DNA of 64,000 nt from Chlorobaculum tepidum TLS (GTDB taxonomy: Bacteria > Bacteroidota > Chlorobiia > Chlorobiales > Chlorobiaceae). The notes under the pieces were generated by a model. It saw nothing but the letters and a program-made list of their open reading frames with translations. It did not search any database and was not told the DNA's origin. How positions within the stretch are numbered: the first letter of the stretch is position 1; each line of letters starts with the position of its first letter. Below, piece by piece: positions 27,978 through 36,782 of the stretch. A program made the position numbers and the translations under genes. The stretch is taken from contig NC_002932.3 in assembly GCF_000006985.1 (NCBI RefSeq), positions 209,501 through 273,500 on the forward strand, in the 5' to 3' direction.

Positions 27978-28736
27978 ATGAGCTTGACAAAAAAGCTGGT
28001 CGTGGTGCTCGGCTCCAAGCCGAACGCGGATATTCCTCTGGGAGACGCGGTCTATTGCGCTAACGCCGCCATCGGTTATTACGCAGAGATGGTCAGCCGA
28101 TTTCCGCGCGTGGTGAGTGTTATGAGTCCGGATGTGATCCATCCTAAAGAGTTCAGGGAAGGGGTGCCGGATAGAGCGTTGAATCAGCGGCAGTTTCAGA
28201 TGGTCCTCGCCTCGCGGCCCGAAAAAATGATTCTGACAAGAACCGGTCATTTTGAATTTCTGAAGGAGACGCTTGCCGGGGCCGGGTTCAAATCTCCCAT
28301 GGAGGCTGTTTCGGCGCAAGAGCGGCGAGCGCTTGTCGGCAAAATCAGCGGCTGTTATGATCCGATTGTCACGAGCGATTTTTTCCGGCTGCCGCTGGAC
28401 AGGAAAATCCGCTACGCCGGTTCGCTGGCAAGCACTTTCCTGAAGCGTCTGCTCAATAAGCGCAAAGATTGCGGGGCTGTTTTCAGGCCATCGACGGGCA
28501 TTCTCGCGCTCGTTTTCGCCATCGCCGAACATGGCCGGACTGCTGACTACGTCATTTGCGGTATTGGCGTCCGGAAAAGGAACGAATACCTCAGCGGCAA
28601 GCAGGTGAAGGGGCATGATCTTCCGCATCATGTTTTCGCCGATGTCAAGGTGCTCCGCAAGCTGGCCCGCCGCTACAATCTTTTCACCACCGAGCCGGAG
28701 CTGGAGCACCTCGTTCCGCGTTACCGCTCCGGTTGA
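27978..28736 (+). CDS. Unrecognised protein of the polysaccharide locus
   Basis: I do not recognise this 252-residue protein with confidence. It starts LTKKLVVVLGSKPNADIP, then YCANAAIGYYAEMV, and later FRPSTGILALVFAIAEHGRTADYVICGIGV with a final HHVFADVKVLRKLARRYNLFTTEPEL. A strand with GSKP, a later STG-hydrophobic helix and a DYVICGIG strand resemble the arrangement in bacterial sialyltransferase-like (GT29/GT42-like) enzymes, but that is only a guess. It is divergent from the GT9 gene with 100 bases between starts. No signal peptide or membrane helix is obvious. Confidence 0.75.
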   Translation: MSLTKKLVVVLGSKPNADIPLGDAVYCANAAIGYYAEMVSRFPRVVSVMSPDVIHPKEFREGVPDRALNQRQFQMVLASRPEKMILTRTGHFEFLKETLAGAGFKSPMEAVSAQERRALVGKISGCYDPIVTSDFFRLPLDRKIRYAGSLASTFLKRLLNKRKDCGAVFRPSTGILALVFAIAEHGRTADYVICGIGVRKRNEYLSGKQVKGHDLPHHVFADVKVLRKLARRYNLFTTEPELEHLVPRYRSG

Positions 28737-29104
28737 GCGCTCGCCGCGATTGCTCCGTTTTCCTCGGGAGCTTTATGGCCTTTGCTGTCGTCATCGCGAG
28801 CCATCCCGACAAGTCGGGACACGATACCCCGCGCGAACCTTGAACATCCAGACAAAAACCAATCATTCTCGATTGTAGGAGCGGGTTTTGTGCCCGTCTT
28901 CTTCCTCGGTCAGTTCATGGAATGCTGCGAAGCGAAGCGGCAATCCACCCCGCTTGCGCTGGTTTATCGCCATGTCTTTCGTTGCCTGATTGCCATTGAA
29001 TAACCATCGCAAGAGGGCGAACACACAGGTTCGCCCCTACGGTCGGGAATGACGGGTAATCATGTTTTCCGTCATCATCGCTCGTGGTCAGACTGGCGCG
29101 CCGG
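28737..29104. repeat. Intergenic cluster of dispersed palindromic repeats
   Basis: This 368-base stretch has no gene. It holds a CGTCATCGCGAG element (28789-28800), the palindrome TCCCGACAAGTCGGGA (28804-28819) and GCGAAGCGAAGCGGCAATCC (28926-28945). It also holds two inverted copies of a repeat beginning GTAGGRGCG, one plus (28875-28897) and one minus (29015-29041) with arms GGGCGAAC/GTTCGCCC. A last inverted repeat is ATGACGG (29049-29055)/CCGTCAT (29069-29075). They resemble short non-coding repeats scattered in many bacterial genomes. Confidence 0.7.
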
Positions 29105-30217
29105 TCAGCACCGCCCGGCTTTTTCAGCGAGCTTCGATTGCAGGTGTTTTTCGAGATTGTCGATCATGATTGGCACGGTGAAGTGCGTTTCGACGCGCTG
29201 GTGTCCGGCTTTGCCGTAGGCTTCGAGGAGGGCGGGGTTGTCGATGATTTGTTCGATGGCCTCGGCGATGGCTGCCGGATTTTTCGGCGGGATGATGAGA
29301 CCGGTGTCGCAGACGAGGCTTTCCGGGCTCGCGCCCATCAGCTCGCGCGCGCCGTTCACGTCGGTGGCGATGACCGGCTTCTGCATGGCCATCGCCTCCA
29401 TGACGACGTTCGGCATCCCTTCGAAAAGCGACGCCAGCACGAAGAGGTCGCACCCTTTGAGGAAGGGGTAAATGTCGGGCGTGAAGCCGAGGAAGACGAA
29501 CGACCCTTTGAGGCCGAGCGCCGCGACCCTGTTTTTCAGCTCGATTTCGAGCTTGCCTTCGCCCGAAATGGCGAAGAGGAGGTCGTCGCGCTTGCGCTTC
29601 AGCATGGCGGCGGCGTCGATCAGGTACTCGAACCCCTTCTGTTTCGATAAACGTCCGGCGCTGTAGATGATCTTTTTGCCGGGGTAGCGCGAGGCGAAGT
29701 CGAACGCCGTGACCTCTGCCGGAATAGTGAGGCCGTTGTAGATCACCTTGACGAAATTTTCGCTGAACCAGCCGTACCCGGCGTAGGCTTCGCGGATGGT
29801 GCGGCTGTTGGTGACGATGCCGTCGGTCAGGCGCGTGAGCGAGAGTTTGTGCTTCCATTTCTTGCTGCACAGCAACATGCCGTGTCGCGCCAGCACCACG
29901 GGCCGCCCGACGAGCCGCGCGGCGAGGCCCGCCACGCGCACATCCTTGTTGAGGTTGCAGATGAGGATGTCGGTCTGGTGGCGTTTCATCCACGCGGCGA
30001 TTTTCAGCGTCGCCAAGGGGCTGAAGTCGCCGCGAATCTCCATCACCTCCGTACGGACGCCGCTCCCGGCGGCGTAATCGAGCAGCCGGGAGTTGCGCTT
30101 GCTGGCGAGCACCACGTTATGGCCGCGATCGGTCAAGCCTTTGGCGGCGTTGACCATCCACTTTTCGCCGCCGCCGAATTTGTTGCGGCCAATGGAGTTG
30201 ATGAAGAGTATGTTCAC
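29105..30217 (-). CDS. GT4 family glycosyltransferase (paralogue 1)
   Basis: The 370-residue GT-B enzyme begins MNILFINSIGRNKFGGGEKW and has KIIYSAGRLSKQKGFEYLIDAAAML and the donor-site block GCDLFVLASLFEGMPNVVMEAMAMQKPVIATDVNGARELM. The GTG start (30217) overlaps the upstream gene's stop as GTGA, so translation is probably coupled. Its N-terminus closely resembles the next two genes upstream, a sign of tandem duplication. It probably extends a surface glycan in the cytosol. Confidence 0.92.
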   Translation of the reverse strand: MNILFINSIGRNKFGGGEKWMVNAAKGLTDRGHNVVLASKRNSRLLDYAAGSGVRTEVMEIRGDFSPLATLKIAAWMKRHQTDILICNLNKDVRVAGLAARLVGRPVVLARHGMLLCSKKWKHKLSLTRLTDGIVTNSRTIREAYAGYGWFSENFVKVIYNGLTIPAEVTAFDFASRYPGKKIIYSAGRLSKQKGFEYLIDAAAMLKRKRDDLLFAISGEGKLEIELKNRVAALGLKGSFVFLGFTPDIYPFLKGCDLFVLASLFEGMPNVVMEAMAMQKPVIATDVNGARELMGASPESLVCDTGLIIPPKNPAAIAEAIEQIIDNPALLEAYGKAGHQRVETHFTVPIMIDNLEKHLQSKLAEKAGRC

Positions 30218-31296
30218 GTGCCTTTTTTTCGATCATTGATTTCTGAACAGAATTCGAACAGGTCTTTGCGCATCAGCTCGATCGAGAATCGCTGCATTAT
30301 CGTTTGGTGTGCATTTGCCGCGACAGAGGCGATTTTGCCGGGGTTTTTGTAAAGCTCGCTGAATATCTCCGCAAGCCGTTTTTCGTCACCGTAGCGGACA
30401 AGAAAGCCATTCCGGCCATCTTCGATCAGCTCATCGGCTCCTCCAGAGAGCGTACTGACGGGGACGCAATGGAGCGCCATGCTTTCAAGAAGCACGTTTG
30501 CCAGACCTTCGGATGTCGATGCCGAGACAAACAGGTCGCAGGCGCGCATCACGGGATAGGGATTGGTCAGATGGCCGGTAAAGCGCACCCGGCCAGAGAT
30601 GCCGAGATCAGCCGCAAGCTTTTCGAGCGACTCCCGCTCAGGACCCGTTCCCGCGATCACGAGTCCGGCATCGGTTATCTCGTTGCTGCCAGCGCTAAAG
30701 CGGGCGAAAGAGCGAATGAGGTAGTCGAATCCTTTGCGCGGGATGAGCGCTCCGGCAGCGCCAATCGTGAATGAAAAAGGTTTTTTACAGGGCAGCACGG
30801 AGTCTGGTTCCAGTTTTTCCCGGTCGATGCCATTGTAGATTACCCTGACCTTGTCCGGGTCGATCCACGGAGAGAGAGCAAGGGTTCGCCGAATTTTGTC
30901 GGCATTGACGATAATGCCATCGGCCAGCCAACCGTAGATCAGTCGCTGAACAGGCGTATTTTTTAGCGGGCGGTCGATGCCGAGACGGAGGATGTTTGCT
31001 GCTCCGGTGAGGCGGCAAACCAGACCGGCAAGTACGTAATCCTTGCGTTTCGTAGGGATCAGAATGTCGATTTTTTTTCGCCAGACGAGTCTGACCAGGC
31101 TGAAGATGGTGGGTAGATCGAATTCCCAGCGGAATGGCAGGCGAACTTTTTGGACGTCGATATGGTCGCCGATTGCTGGGTCGCGGTACGCGAGCATCAC
31201 CAAGTGTTCATCGGCGAGGGCTTCGGCGGCCATTTTGGTCCATTTTTCGTTGCCACCCCATCCGCGACTCGCGGAGTTCAGGAAGAGGAAGTTCAC
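30214..31296 (-). CDS. GT4 family glycosyltransferase (paralogue 2)
   Basis: The 360-residue GT-B protein begins NFLFLNSASRGWGGNEKWTK and has FTIGAAGALIPRKGFDYLIRSFARF, RVRFTGHLTNPYPVMRACDLFVSASTSEGLANVLLESMALHCVPVST and GGADELIEDGRNGFLVRYGD. The last two are the conserved E-x7-E-type donor site and the loop after it. The start is GTG (31296). It lies 46 bases after paralogue 3 and overlaps paralogue 1 by four bases. The C-terminus is Lys-rich. Confidence 0.92.
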   Translation of the reverse strand: MNFLFLNSASRGWGGNEKWTKMAAEALADEHLVMLAYRDPAIGDHIDVQKVRLPFRWEFDLPTIFSLVRLVWRKKIDILIPTKRKDYVLAGLVCRLTGAANILRLGIDRPLKNTPVQRLIYGWLADGIIVNADKIRRTLALSPWIDPDKVRVIYNGIDREKLEPDSVLPCKKPFSFTIGAAGALIPRKGFDYLIRSFARFSAGSNEITDAGLVIAGTGPERESLEKLAADLGISGRVRFTGHLTNPYPVMRACDLFVSASTSEGLANVLLESMALHCVPVSTLSGGADELIEDGRNGFLVRYGDEKRLAEIFSELYKNPGKIASVAANAHQTIMQRFSIELMRKDLFEFCSEINDRKKGT

Positions 31297-31342
31297 CGGT
31301 TCGCGGGTTTGCGGAATTTATCGAAATCTGTACGTGCTTCTC

Positions 31343-32410
31343 TCATCGTTTCGCCGCCACCTCCCGGCAGAAGCTGGCGATTTCGCTCGCCATCCGCTCC
31401 ATCGAAAATTGCTCGACGATCCGCGTCGTCGCTTGCCGCGCGAACTCCGCTCGGCGCTCCGGCGATTTGACGAGCAGTTGCAGGGCACTCGCCAGCGCCT
31501 CCTCGTCGCCGTAGTCGAGCAGAAGTCCGTTCCGGCCGTCGTCGATCACCTCTTCAACGCCGCCCGCCCGCGTGCTGATCGGCGCGTTGCCGAGGTACAT
31601 CGCTTCGAGCAGGGCGTTGGGCAAGCCCTCGTTGGTCGAGGTGACGGCAAAAATGTCGCTCGCGGCGAGCCACGAGTAAGGATTTTGCTGGAAGCCCGGA
31701 AAGAGCACGCGATCCGCGAGTCCCAGCTCGTCAGCCAATTTCGCGAACTCCTTTTTCTGCGCGCCGTCGCCGATCAGCACGATTCCGGCGTCACGGTTGC
31801 CGCTCGCTTCGACGAAGCGCGAGAAGCTGCGGATGAGGAAGTCGTACCCCTTGTTCCAGGTGAGCCGTCCGAGGCCGGTGATTGTCACCGGGAATGGCTT
31901 GGCGACGGTCTGTTCCGAGCGCCGCCGGTCGAGTTCGGCGATGTCGAGGCCGTTGTAAATGACGCGGATCTTCGCTTCGGGGATGTAGCCGGTTTCGAGC
32001 AGGGTCTTTTTGATTTTGCTCGCGTTGACGATGATGCCGTTGCTGAGGGTGTGGTACATGAAGCGCTGCCAAGGCCATTTCAGCTTGCGGTCCGCGCCGA
32101 GGCGTAGAATCATCGCCGCGCCGGTCATTTTTCCGGCCAGACCGCCGAGGAGGTAGTCCTTGCGCTTGGTCGGGATGACGACCTCGATGCCGTTTTGGCG
32201 AATGATCGCCACCATCCGGAAGAGCGTGTAGAGATCGATGTGGCTGAGGCAAGGGAGGCGGAATTTCGGCAGGTCGAAGTGTTTGCCCACCGCCTCCTTG
32301 CGATAGATGAGCGAGACCTCATGCTGCTCCGAAAGCTTGCGGGCGGCCATCCGCGTCCATTTTTCTGTGCCGCCCCACTCCCGCGCGGAGTTGACGAAGA
32401 GAAGCTTCAT
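31343..32410 (-). CDS. GT4 family glycosyltransferase (paralogue 3)
   Basis: The 355-residue GT-B protein starts MKLLFVNSAREWGGTEKWTR, nearly the same layout as paralogue 2. The C-domain has VTITGLGRLTWNKGYDFLIRSFSRF and ASDIFAVTSTNEGLPNALLEAMYLGNAPISTRAGGVEEVIDDGRNGLL. It is separated from the UDP-sugar dehydrogenase by three bases, so both are probably in one transcript. The donor is unknown; an acidic sugar from the upstream enzyme is a reasonable guess. Confidence 0.92.
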   Translation of the reverse strand: MKLLFVNSAREWGGTEKWTRMAARKLSEQHEVSLIYRKEAVGKHFDLPKFRLPCLSHIDLYTLFRMVAIIRQNGIEVVIPTKRKDYLLGGLAGKMTGAAMILRLGADRKLKWPWQRFMYHTLSNGIIVNASKIKKTLLETGYIPEAKIRVIYNGLDIAELDRRRSEQTVAKPFPVTITGLGRLTWNKGYDFLIRSFSRFVEASGNRDAGIVLIGDGAQKKEFAKLADELGLADRVLFPGFQQNPYSWLAASDIFAVTSTNEGLPNALLEAMYLGNAPISTRAGGVEEVIDDGRNGLLLDYGDEEALASALQLLVKSPERRAEFARQATTRIVEQFSMERMASEIASFCREVAAKR

Positions 32411-32413
32411 GCC

Positions 32414-33712
32414 TCAGAGTCTGCCGTCGATGGCGTCGGTTGGCAGTACGCCCTTCACGTCGTAGATCACGGCGTTATCGCCAGAGCGGAGTTTGCCGAT
32501 GGCCATTTCCGCGAACGCCGCGTGCGCGACGGCGAGAATGATGGCGTCGTAACCGCCTTCGACCGGCGCGTCGATACAGTCGAGTCCATATTCATGTCGC
32601 ACCTCCTCCGGGTTAGCCCAGGGGTCGTGAATGTGCACCTGCGCGCCGTACTCCCGCAGTTCGGCCACAATGTCCACGGCGCGGGTGTTGCGGATGTCGG
32701 GGCAGTTCTCCTTGAAGGTGATGCCGAGCATGAGCACCTTTGAGCCTTTGACCTTCAGGTCGCGCGAAATCATCAGCTTGACTACCTCCGAGGCGACGTA
32801 GCGCCCCATGTTGTCGTTCAGGCGGCGGCCCGCCAGAATGATCTCCGGGTGGTAGCCGTACTCCTGAGCCTTCTGCGCCAGGTAGTAGGGATCGACGCCG
32901 ATGCAGTGGCCGCCGACCAGACCGGGCCGGAAGGGCAGGAAGTTCCACTTCGTCCCGGCGGCCCGGAGCACGTCGAGCGTGTCGATGCCCATGCGATTGA
33001 AGATCATCGCCAGCTCGTTGACGAAGGCGATGTTGATGTCGCGCTGGGAGTTCTCGATCACCTTGGCCGCTTCGGCGACTCTGATCGACGAGGCCAGGTG
33101 CGTGCCCGCCGTGATGACCGAAGCGTACAGTTCGTCGATTTTGCGGGCGGCTTCGGGCGTGGAGCCGGAGGTCACCTTTTTGATTTTCGTGACCGTGTGC
33201 TCCTTGTCGCCGGGGTTGATCCGTTCGGGAGAGTAGCCCACGAAAAAGTCCCGGTTGAACGTGAGGCCCGAGACCCGTTCGAGCACCGGCACGCAATCCT
33301 CCTCGGTAGCGCCGGGATAGACGGTCGATTCGTAGATGACGATGTCCCCCTTTTCGAGCACCTGTCCGACCGTTTCGCTCGCCCGGATGAGCGGGGTGAG
33401 CACGGGGCGGTTGTGCTTGTCGGTCGGTGTCGGCACGGTGACGATGTAGATGTTCGCTTTGGCGATCTCCGCGATCGAGGAGGTGACGAAGAGGCCCTTG
33501 TCGCCATCGGCGGTCAGCGGGTTGCTCGCTGTGAGCACCGCGCCGAGCGCCTCCGCATCGACTTCGAGCGTCGAGTCGCACCCGTTGTTGAGCTCTTCGA
33601 TCCGCTCCTGCTTGATGTCGAAGCCGGCCACCGGAAATTTTTTCGCGAACTCGACGGCGAGAGGCAGGCCGACGTAACCCAGGCCGATCAATGCGATCCT
33701 TGTTTTGTCCAT
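32414..33712 (-). CDS. UDP-sugar 6-dehydrogenase (WbpA/TviB-like)
   Basis: The 432-residue NAD-dependent enzyme oxidises C6 of a UDP-sugar to the uronic acid. It has the Rossmann start [18 protein letters not shown], the [14 protein letters not shown] loop, [11 protein letters not shown], and catalytic Cys270 in [14 protein letters not shown]. The DLRNTR-type C-domain appears as [15 protein letters not shown]. This layout fits the UDP-GlcNAc/GalNAc-type group (WbpA, TviB) better than the UDP-glucose type, but the sugar is uncertain. It heads the minus-strand GT4 cluster. Confidence 0.9.
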   Translation of the reverse strand: MDKTRIALIGLGYVGLPLAVEFAKKFPVAGFDIKQERIEELNNGCDSTLEVDAEALGAVLTASNPLTADGDKGLFVTSSIAEIAKANIYIVTVPTPTDKHNRPVLTPLIRASETVGQVLEKGDIVIYESTVYPGATEEDCVPVLERVSGLTFNRDFFVGYSPERINPGDKEHTVTKIKKVTSGSTPEAARKIDELYASVITAGTHLASSIRVAEAAKVIENSQRDINIAFVNELAMIFNRMGIDTLDVLRAAGTKWNFLPFRPGLVGGHCIGVDPYYLAQKAQEYGYHPEIILAGRRLNDNMGRYVASEVVKLMISRDLKVKGSKVLMLGITFKENCPDIRNTRAVDIVAELREYGAQVHIHDPWANPEEVRHEYGLDCIDAPVEGGYDAIILAVAHAAFAEMAIGKLRSGDNAVIYDVKGVLPTDAIDGRL

Positions 33713-33952
33713 TGTTACTGGTTGATCATTGAGAGTTTCGCTCAGGCATTTTCGTTATGGCGCTTCCGGGGATTTGCTCTTCGGACAGGCGGCGAGGCTG
33801 TTCGCGTTCGGTATAGGCTCAGCTCGGGCTGCAAAATCGGATAAAAAAGCAATGTAACTGCCAGCCAATATAAAAAATCGTCGTGATTTTTAGCTGGCGC
33901 GGCTGGTCTGGCGCGCTTGCTTTCTCGTTATTTACAAATGATATTGCTGTAA

Positions 33953-34385
33953 TTATTTGCTGGCAAAGCCAAGCTGTATAGGGGAACAATGGTTCCTCGC
34001 TGTTCCAAGTGGGTAGGGCGACATTGAGTTTGCCGCCCGGAAATACCACTTTTTCAGAAACGATTCGGCCAGTGCTGGCGGCTGACTAAAAAGTCCTGAA
34101 ACGCCAGACGCATCCGGCCTATTGTGCTCGTCGACTATCGTGGCGATCGTCTTGACCGCCATTGACCTGGCCATGAACATAAGGAAACGGATTGCAGCTT
34201 GAGAAGACCGCACTCAGGAGAGGAGATTTGCGGTACTCTGGCCGTCAGACAGGCCTTGTGCTGAAAAAAGTTGAGGTGACGCCAGGTTGCCTCTGAAGTT
34301 TCACATAGGCTTTCATGCCTTTTTGGCCGCACTCTGGGCAGCAGAATACGCTACCCGGCACGGTACGTCGGACGTTAAAAAAACG
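33953..34385 (-). pseudogene. ISL3-family transposase remnant
   Basis: Three minus-strand frames in sequence recall the N-terminal part of ISL3-type transposases. VPGSVFCCPECGQKG gives the zinc-finger-like start, then SEATWRHLNFFQHKACLTARVP, then a new frame with MARSMAVKTIATIVDEHNR, and later FLKKWYFRAANS, which normally lies much nearer the C-terminus. The order is right but frames change at least twice and the catalytic middle is missing, so it is inactive. No terminal inverted repeats were recognised. It lies between the UDP-sugar dehydrogenase and the epimerase. Confidence 0.6.
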
Positions 34386-34443
34386 AACTCAAGCCGTGGA
34401 AGCAGCAAGGATGGGTAAGCCCGCCGAAGCAACTTGATCGCCG

Positions 34444-34487
34444 AAAGCCGTGGCCGGAGCAGTTGGAAACTCCAGCCACGGCTTTTT
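34444..34487 (-). terminator. Hairpin terminator at the end of the epimerase gene
   Basis: A 10-bp inverted repeat, AAAGCCGTGG (34444-34453) and CCACGGCTTT (34476-34485), is followed by a T run on the plus strand and matching A/T on the minus strand. It lies 30 bases beyond the minus-strand stop of the epimerase, so it probably ends that transcript. Confidence 0.7.
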
Positions 34488-34516
34488 CTGTTCGGCGACA
34501 GGTCGCCCGTAAACGC

Positions 34517-35569
34517 TCAGACCTTGAAGAACTCGCGGTACCAGGCGATGAAACGGTTGACGCCCTCCTGCACCGTGGTTTCGGGCTTGTAGTCAAAGTC
34601 TTTGACCAGGTCGCTGACATTGGCCCAGGTCGAAGGCACGTCGCCCGGCTGGATCGGTAACAGATTTTTTTCGATGGTGACACCGAGTGCGTTTTCGAGT
34701 GCTTCGATGTAATCCATCAGCTTGACCGTCTTGTTGTTGCCGATGTTGTAAACGCGGTACGGGGCGGACGAGGTGCCGGGATCGGGGGCCGCGCCGCTCC
34801 AGTCGGGGTTCGGCTGGGCCGGATGGTCGAGCACGCGCACGACGCCCTCGACGATGTCGTCGATGTAGGTGAAGTCGCGCTGCATGTTGCCATAGTTGAA
34901 GACATCGATCGGGCGGCCTTCGAGCGCGGCTTTGGTGAAGAGGAAGAGCGCCATGTCGGGCCGTCCCCACGGGCCGTAGACCGTGAAGAAGCGCAGGCCG
35001 GTGGTTGGAATGCCGAACAGGTGGCTGTAGGTGTGGGCCATCAGCTCGTTGGACTTTTTGCTGGCCGCGTAGAGGCTGACCGGGTGATCGACGTTGTCGT
35101 GCACCGAAAAGGGCTGGCGTTCGTTCAGGCCGTAAACCGATGAGCTTGACGCATAGCAGAAGTTGCCGAGGCTGTTGTGGCGGGCCGCTTCCAAGAGGTT
35201 CACGAAGCCGACGATGTTCGAGCTGACGTAGGAGGCGGGATTGGTGAGCGAGTAGCGCACGCCCGCCTGGGCGGCCAGGTTGCAGAGCGCGTCGAACTTC
35301 TCCGCCTTGAAGAGGTTGTCGATGCCCTCCTTGTCTTCGAGATTGAGCTTGACGAAACGGTAGTTCGGATATTTCGACGACTGCACGGTTTTGCCGTATT
35401 CGATGGCGGATTCAGCGATGCCCGAGTACGCCAGACGCCCGTACTTGACCCGCTGGTCGTAGTAGTCGTTGATGTTGTCGATGCCGACCACGTCGTCGCC
35501 CCTCGACGCGAGTCGTTCGCAAAGATGGAAGCCGATGAATCCGGCAGCGCCGGTAACGAGGATTTTCAT
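34517..35569 (-). CDS. NAD-dependent epimerase, UDP-glucuronate 4-epimerase-like
   Basis: The 350-residue short-chain dehydrogenase-fold enzyme has KILVTGAAGFIGFHLCERL, the DNINDYYD loop typical of UDP-glucuronate 4-epimerases, the catalytic Tyr/Lys in SLYAASKKSNE and the TGLRFFTVYGPWGRPDMA block. It would convert UDP-glucuronate to UDP-galacturonate for surface glycans. The ATG at 35569 begins the Rossmann strand; the frame reads on to 35629 but without family sequence. The IS remnant separates it from the UDP-sugar dehydrogenase, and the two may have been adjacent before. Confidence 0.92.
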   Translation of the reverse strand: MKILVTGAAGFIGFHLCERLASRGDDVVGIDNINDYYDQRVKYGRLAYSGIAESAIEYGKTVQSSKYPNYRFVKLNLEDKEGIDNLFKAEKFDALCNLAAQAGVRYSLTNPASYVSSNIVGFVNLLEAARHNSLGNFCYASSSSVYGLNERQPFSVHDNVDHPVSLYAASKKSNELMAHTYSHLFGIPTTGLRFFTVYGPWGRPDMALFLFTKAALEGRPIDVFNYGNMQRDFTYIDDIVEGVVRVLDHPAQPNPDWSGAAPDPGTSSAPYRVYNIGNNKTVKLMDYIEALENALGVTIEKNLLPIQPGDVPSTWANVSDLVKDFDYKPETTVQEGVNRFIAWYREFFKV

Positions 35570-35813
35570 GCAGTGTGTATGATTTGAAGCCCATCTGTGG
35601 GGCTGTTTTCGGGAGCAGGTACGCCACAATCTGGCGGTTCGACTGCGCCGGGAATGTGTTTGTGAACTTAAAGATAATCAGCTTTTTGGGAAAAAAGCGT
35701 TTCATTCAGGATGAAAACGAACGCTGTTTTTGCCCATTGTCTGCTCTGTCGAAAATAGGGTATCTTTCTGCCTGCAATGATACAATCATTTTTCAACCGA
35801 TGAACCGTGCTTC

Positions 35814-36782
35814 ATGAATTTCCCTGACGATCCGAAGCCGCACCGGCGGCCCCGTTTTTTCGATACCGTTTTGGTTTTGCTTTTCGTATTGGCCGCCTAT
35901 CCGATTGTTGGCGCGCTTCTGACCATACTGGTGGCGGGGGGTAATCCTTTCGGCAATGGATTCGAAGCGGCAACCCATTCGTTCGTGGTGCGTCTTCTCG
36001 TAGCTCAGGCATTCGGGCAGATGGTGGTGCTTGCGCTTCCGGTGTTCTGGCTTGCAAGGCGCTTTTCCGGCGACGGATTGTTCGGCAATACAACGCTTGA
36101 GTGGCTGGGGATCAGAAAGCACGGCGGCAGCCGACCTGCGTTGATAGCCGGGGCCGGAATGCTGCTGTTGCAACCCGCGCTGTACAGCATTGTCGAGTTG
36201 CAGACGCTTCTGCTGCCTTATCTTGGCACTTTTGGGAAGTCGCTTCTGCAGGAGCAGGCCACGCTTGACATTTTTCTCAAAAAACTTGCCGGAGGTGCGT
36301 CGATCGGGGGGAGCGTCCTGTCGATTCTTGTGCTTGTCCTGACTCCGGCGATCTGCGAAGAGCTGTTTTTTCGCGGGTACATCCAGAAAAGTTTTGTCCT
36401 GAGCCTTTCCCCGCAAAGGGCGGTGCTTTTTACAGGGATTGTGTTTGCCCTGTTTCACATGGAGTGGTTCAATTTCGTGCCGCTGACTTTGCTCGGGTGG
36501 TATATTGGGTATATTTACTGGAAATCTGATAATCTCCTGGTTCCCGCCGTCGCGCACGGCACCAACAATCTGGCCGCGCTCGTTCTGCTAAAAAGCGGCA
36601 TCGATTCAGGCAGCGCAACTGATCCGTCTTCCGGATTGCTTGTTTCCTGGCCGTGGTGGGGTCTTGTGGTGGTTTCGTTGTCTCTTTTTTTTCTGCTGAT
36701 CCGGTATTTTCCGGTGAGGCCGGCATTGCAGGATGCCGATAACCCGATGCCTCCCGGGCATCGCTGGAAATCTCAGTGTTGA
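35814..36782 (+). CDS. CPBP family intramembrane glutamic protease
   Basis: The 322-residue membrane protein has several hydrophobic segments and the CPBP (Abi/CAAX-like) motifs: EELFFR (182-187), FALFHMEWFN (His215) and PAVAHGTNNL (about 244-253). The family includes Rce1-like proteases and bacteriocin-immunity proteins. The role here is unknown. Its stop overlaps the ATG of cdsA (TGATG), so translation is probably coupled. Confidence 0.9.
   Translation: MNFPDDPKPHRRPRFFDTVLVLLFVLAAYPIVGALLTILVAGGNPFGNGFEAATHSFVVRLLVAQAFGQMVVLALPVFWLARRFSGDGLFGNTTLEWLGIRKHGGSRPALIAGAGMLLLQPALYSIVELQTLLLPYLGTFGKSLLQEQATLDIFLKKLAGGASIGGSVLSILVLVLTPAICEELFFRGYIQKSFVLSLSPQRAVLFTGIVFALFHMEWFNFVPLTLLGWYIGYIYWKSDNLLVPAVAHGTNNLAALVLLKSGIDSGSATDPSSGLLVSWPWWGLVVVSLSLFFLLIRYFPVRPALQDADNPMPPGHRWKSQC

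Larger units (their letters stand above)
33713..34516. other. Gene-poor gap with IS remnant and hairpins
   Basis: No intact gene is present in this 804-base stretch. It contains the ISL3-type transposase remnant (33953-34385), a hairpin at 33860-33898 (GCCAGC/GCTGGC arms with inner AAAAATC/GATTTTT) and the hairpin at 34444-34487 near the end of the epimerase gene. The rest shows no supported feature. Confidence 0.6.

Noticed and set aside
27879-28709. Long 5' extension of the GT9 open frame
   Set aside because: The extension runs antisense to the plus-strand gene at 27978 and has no family similarity; the GT9 fold begins after 27878.
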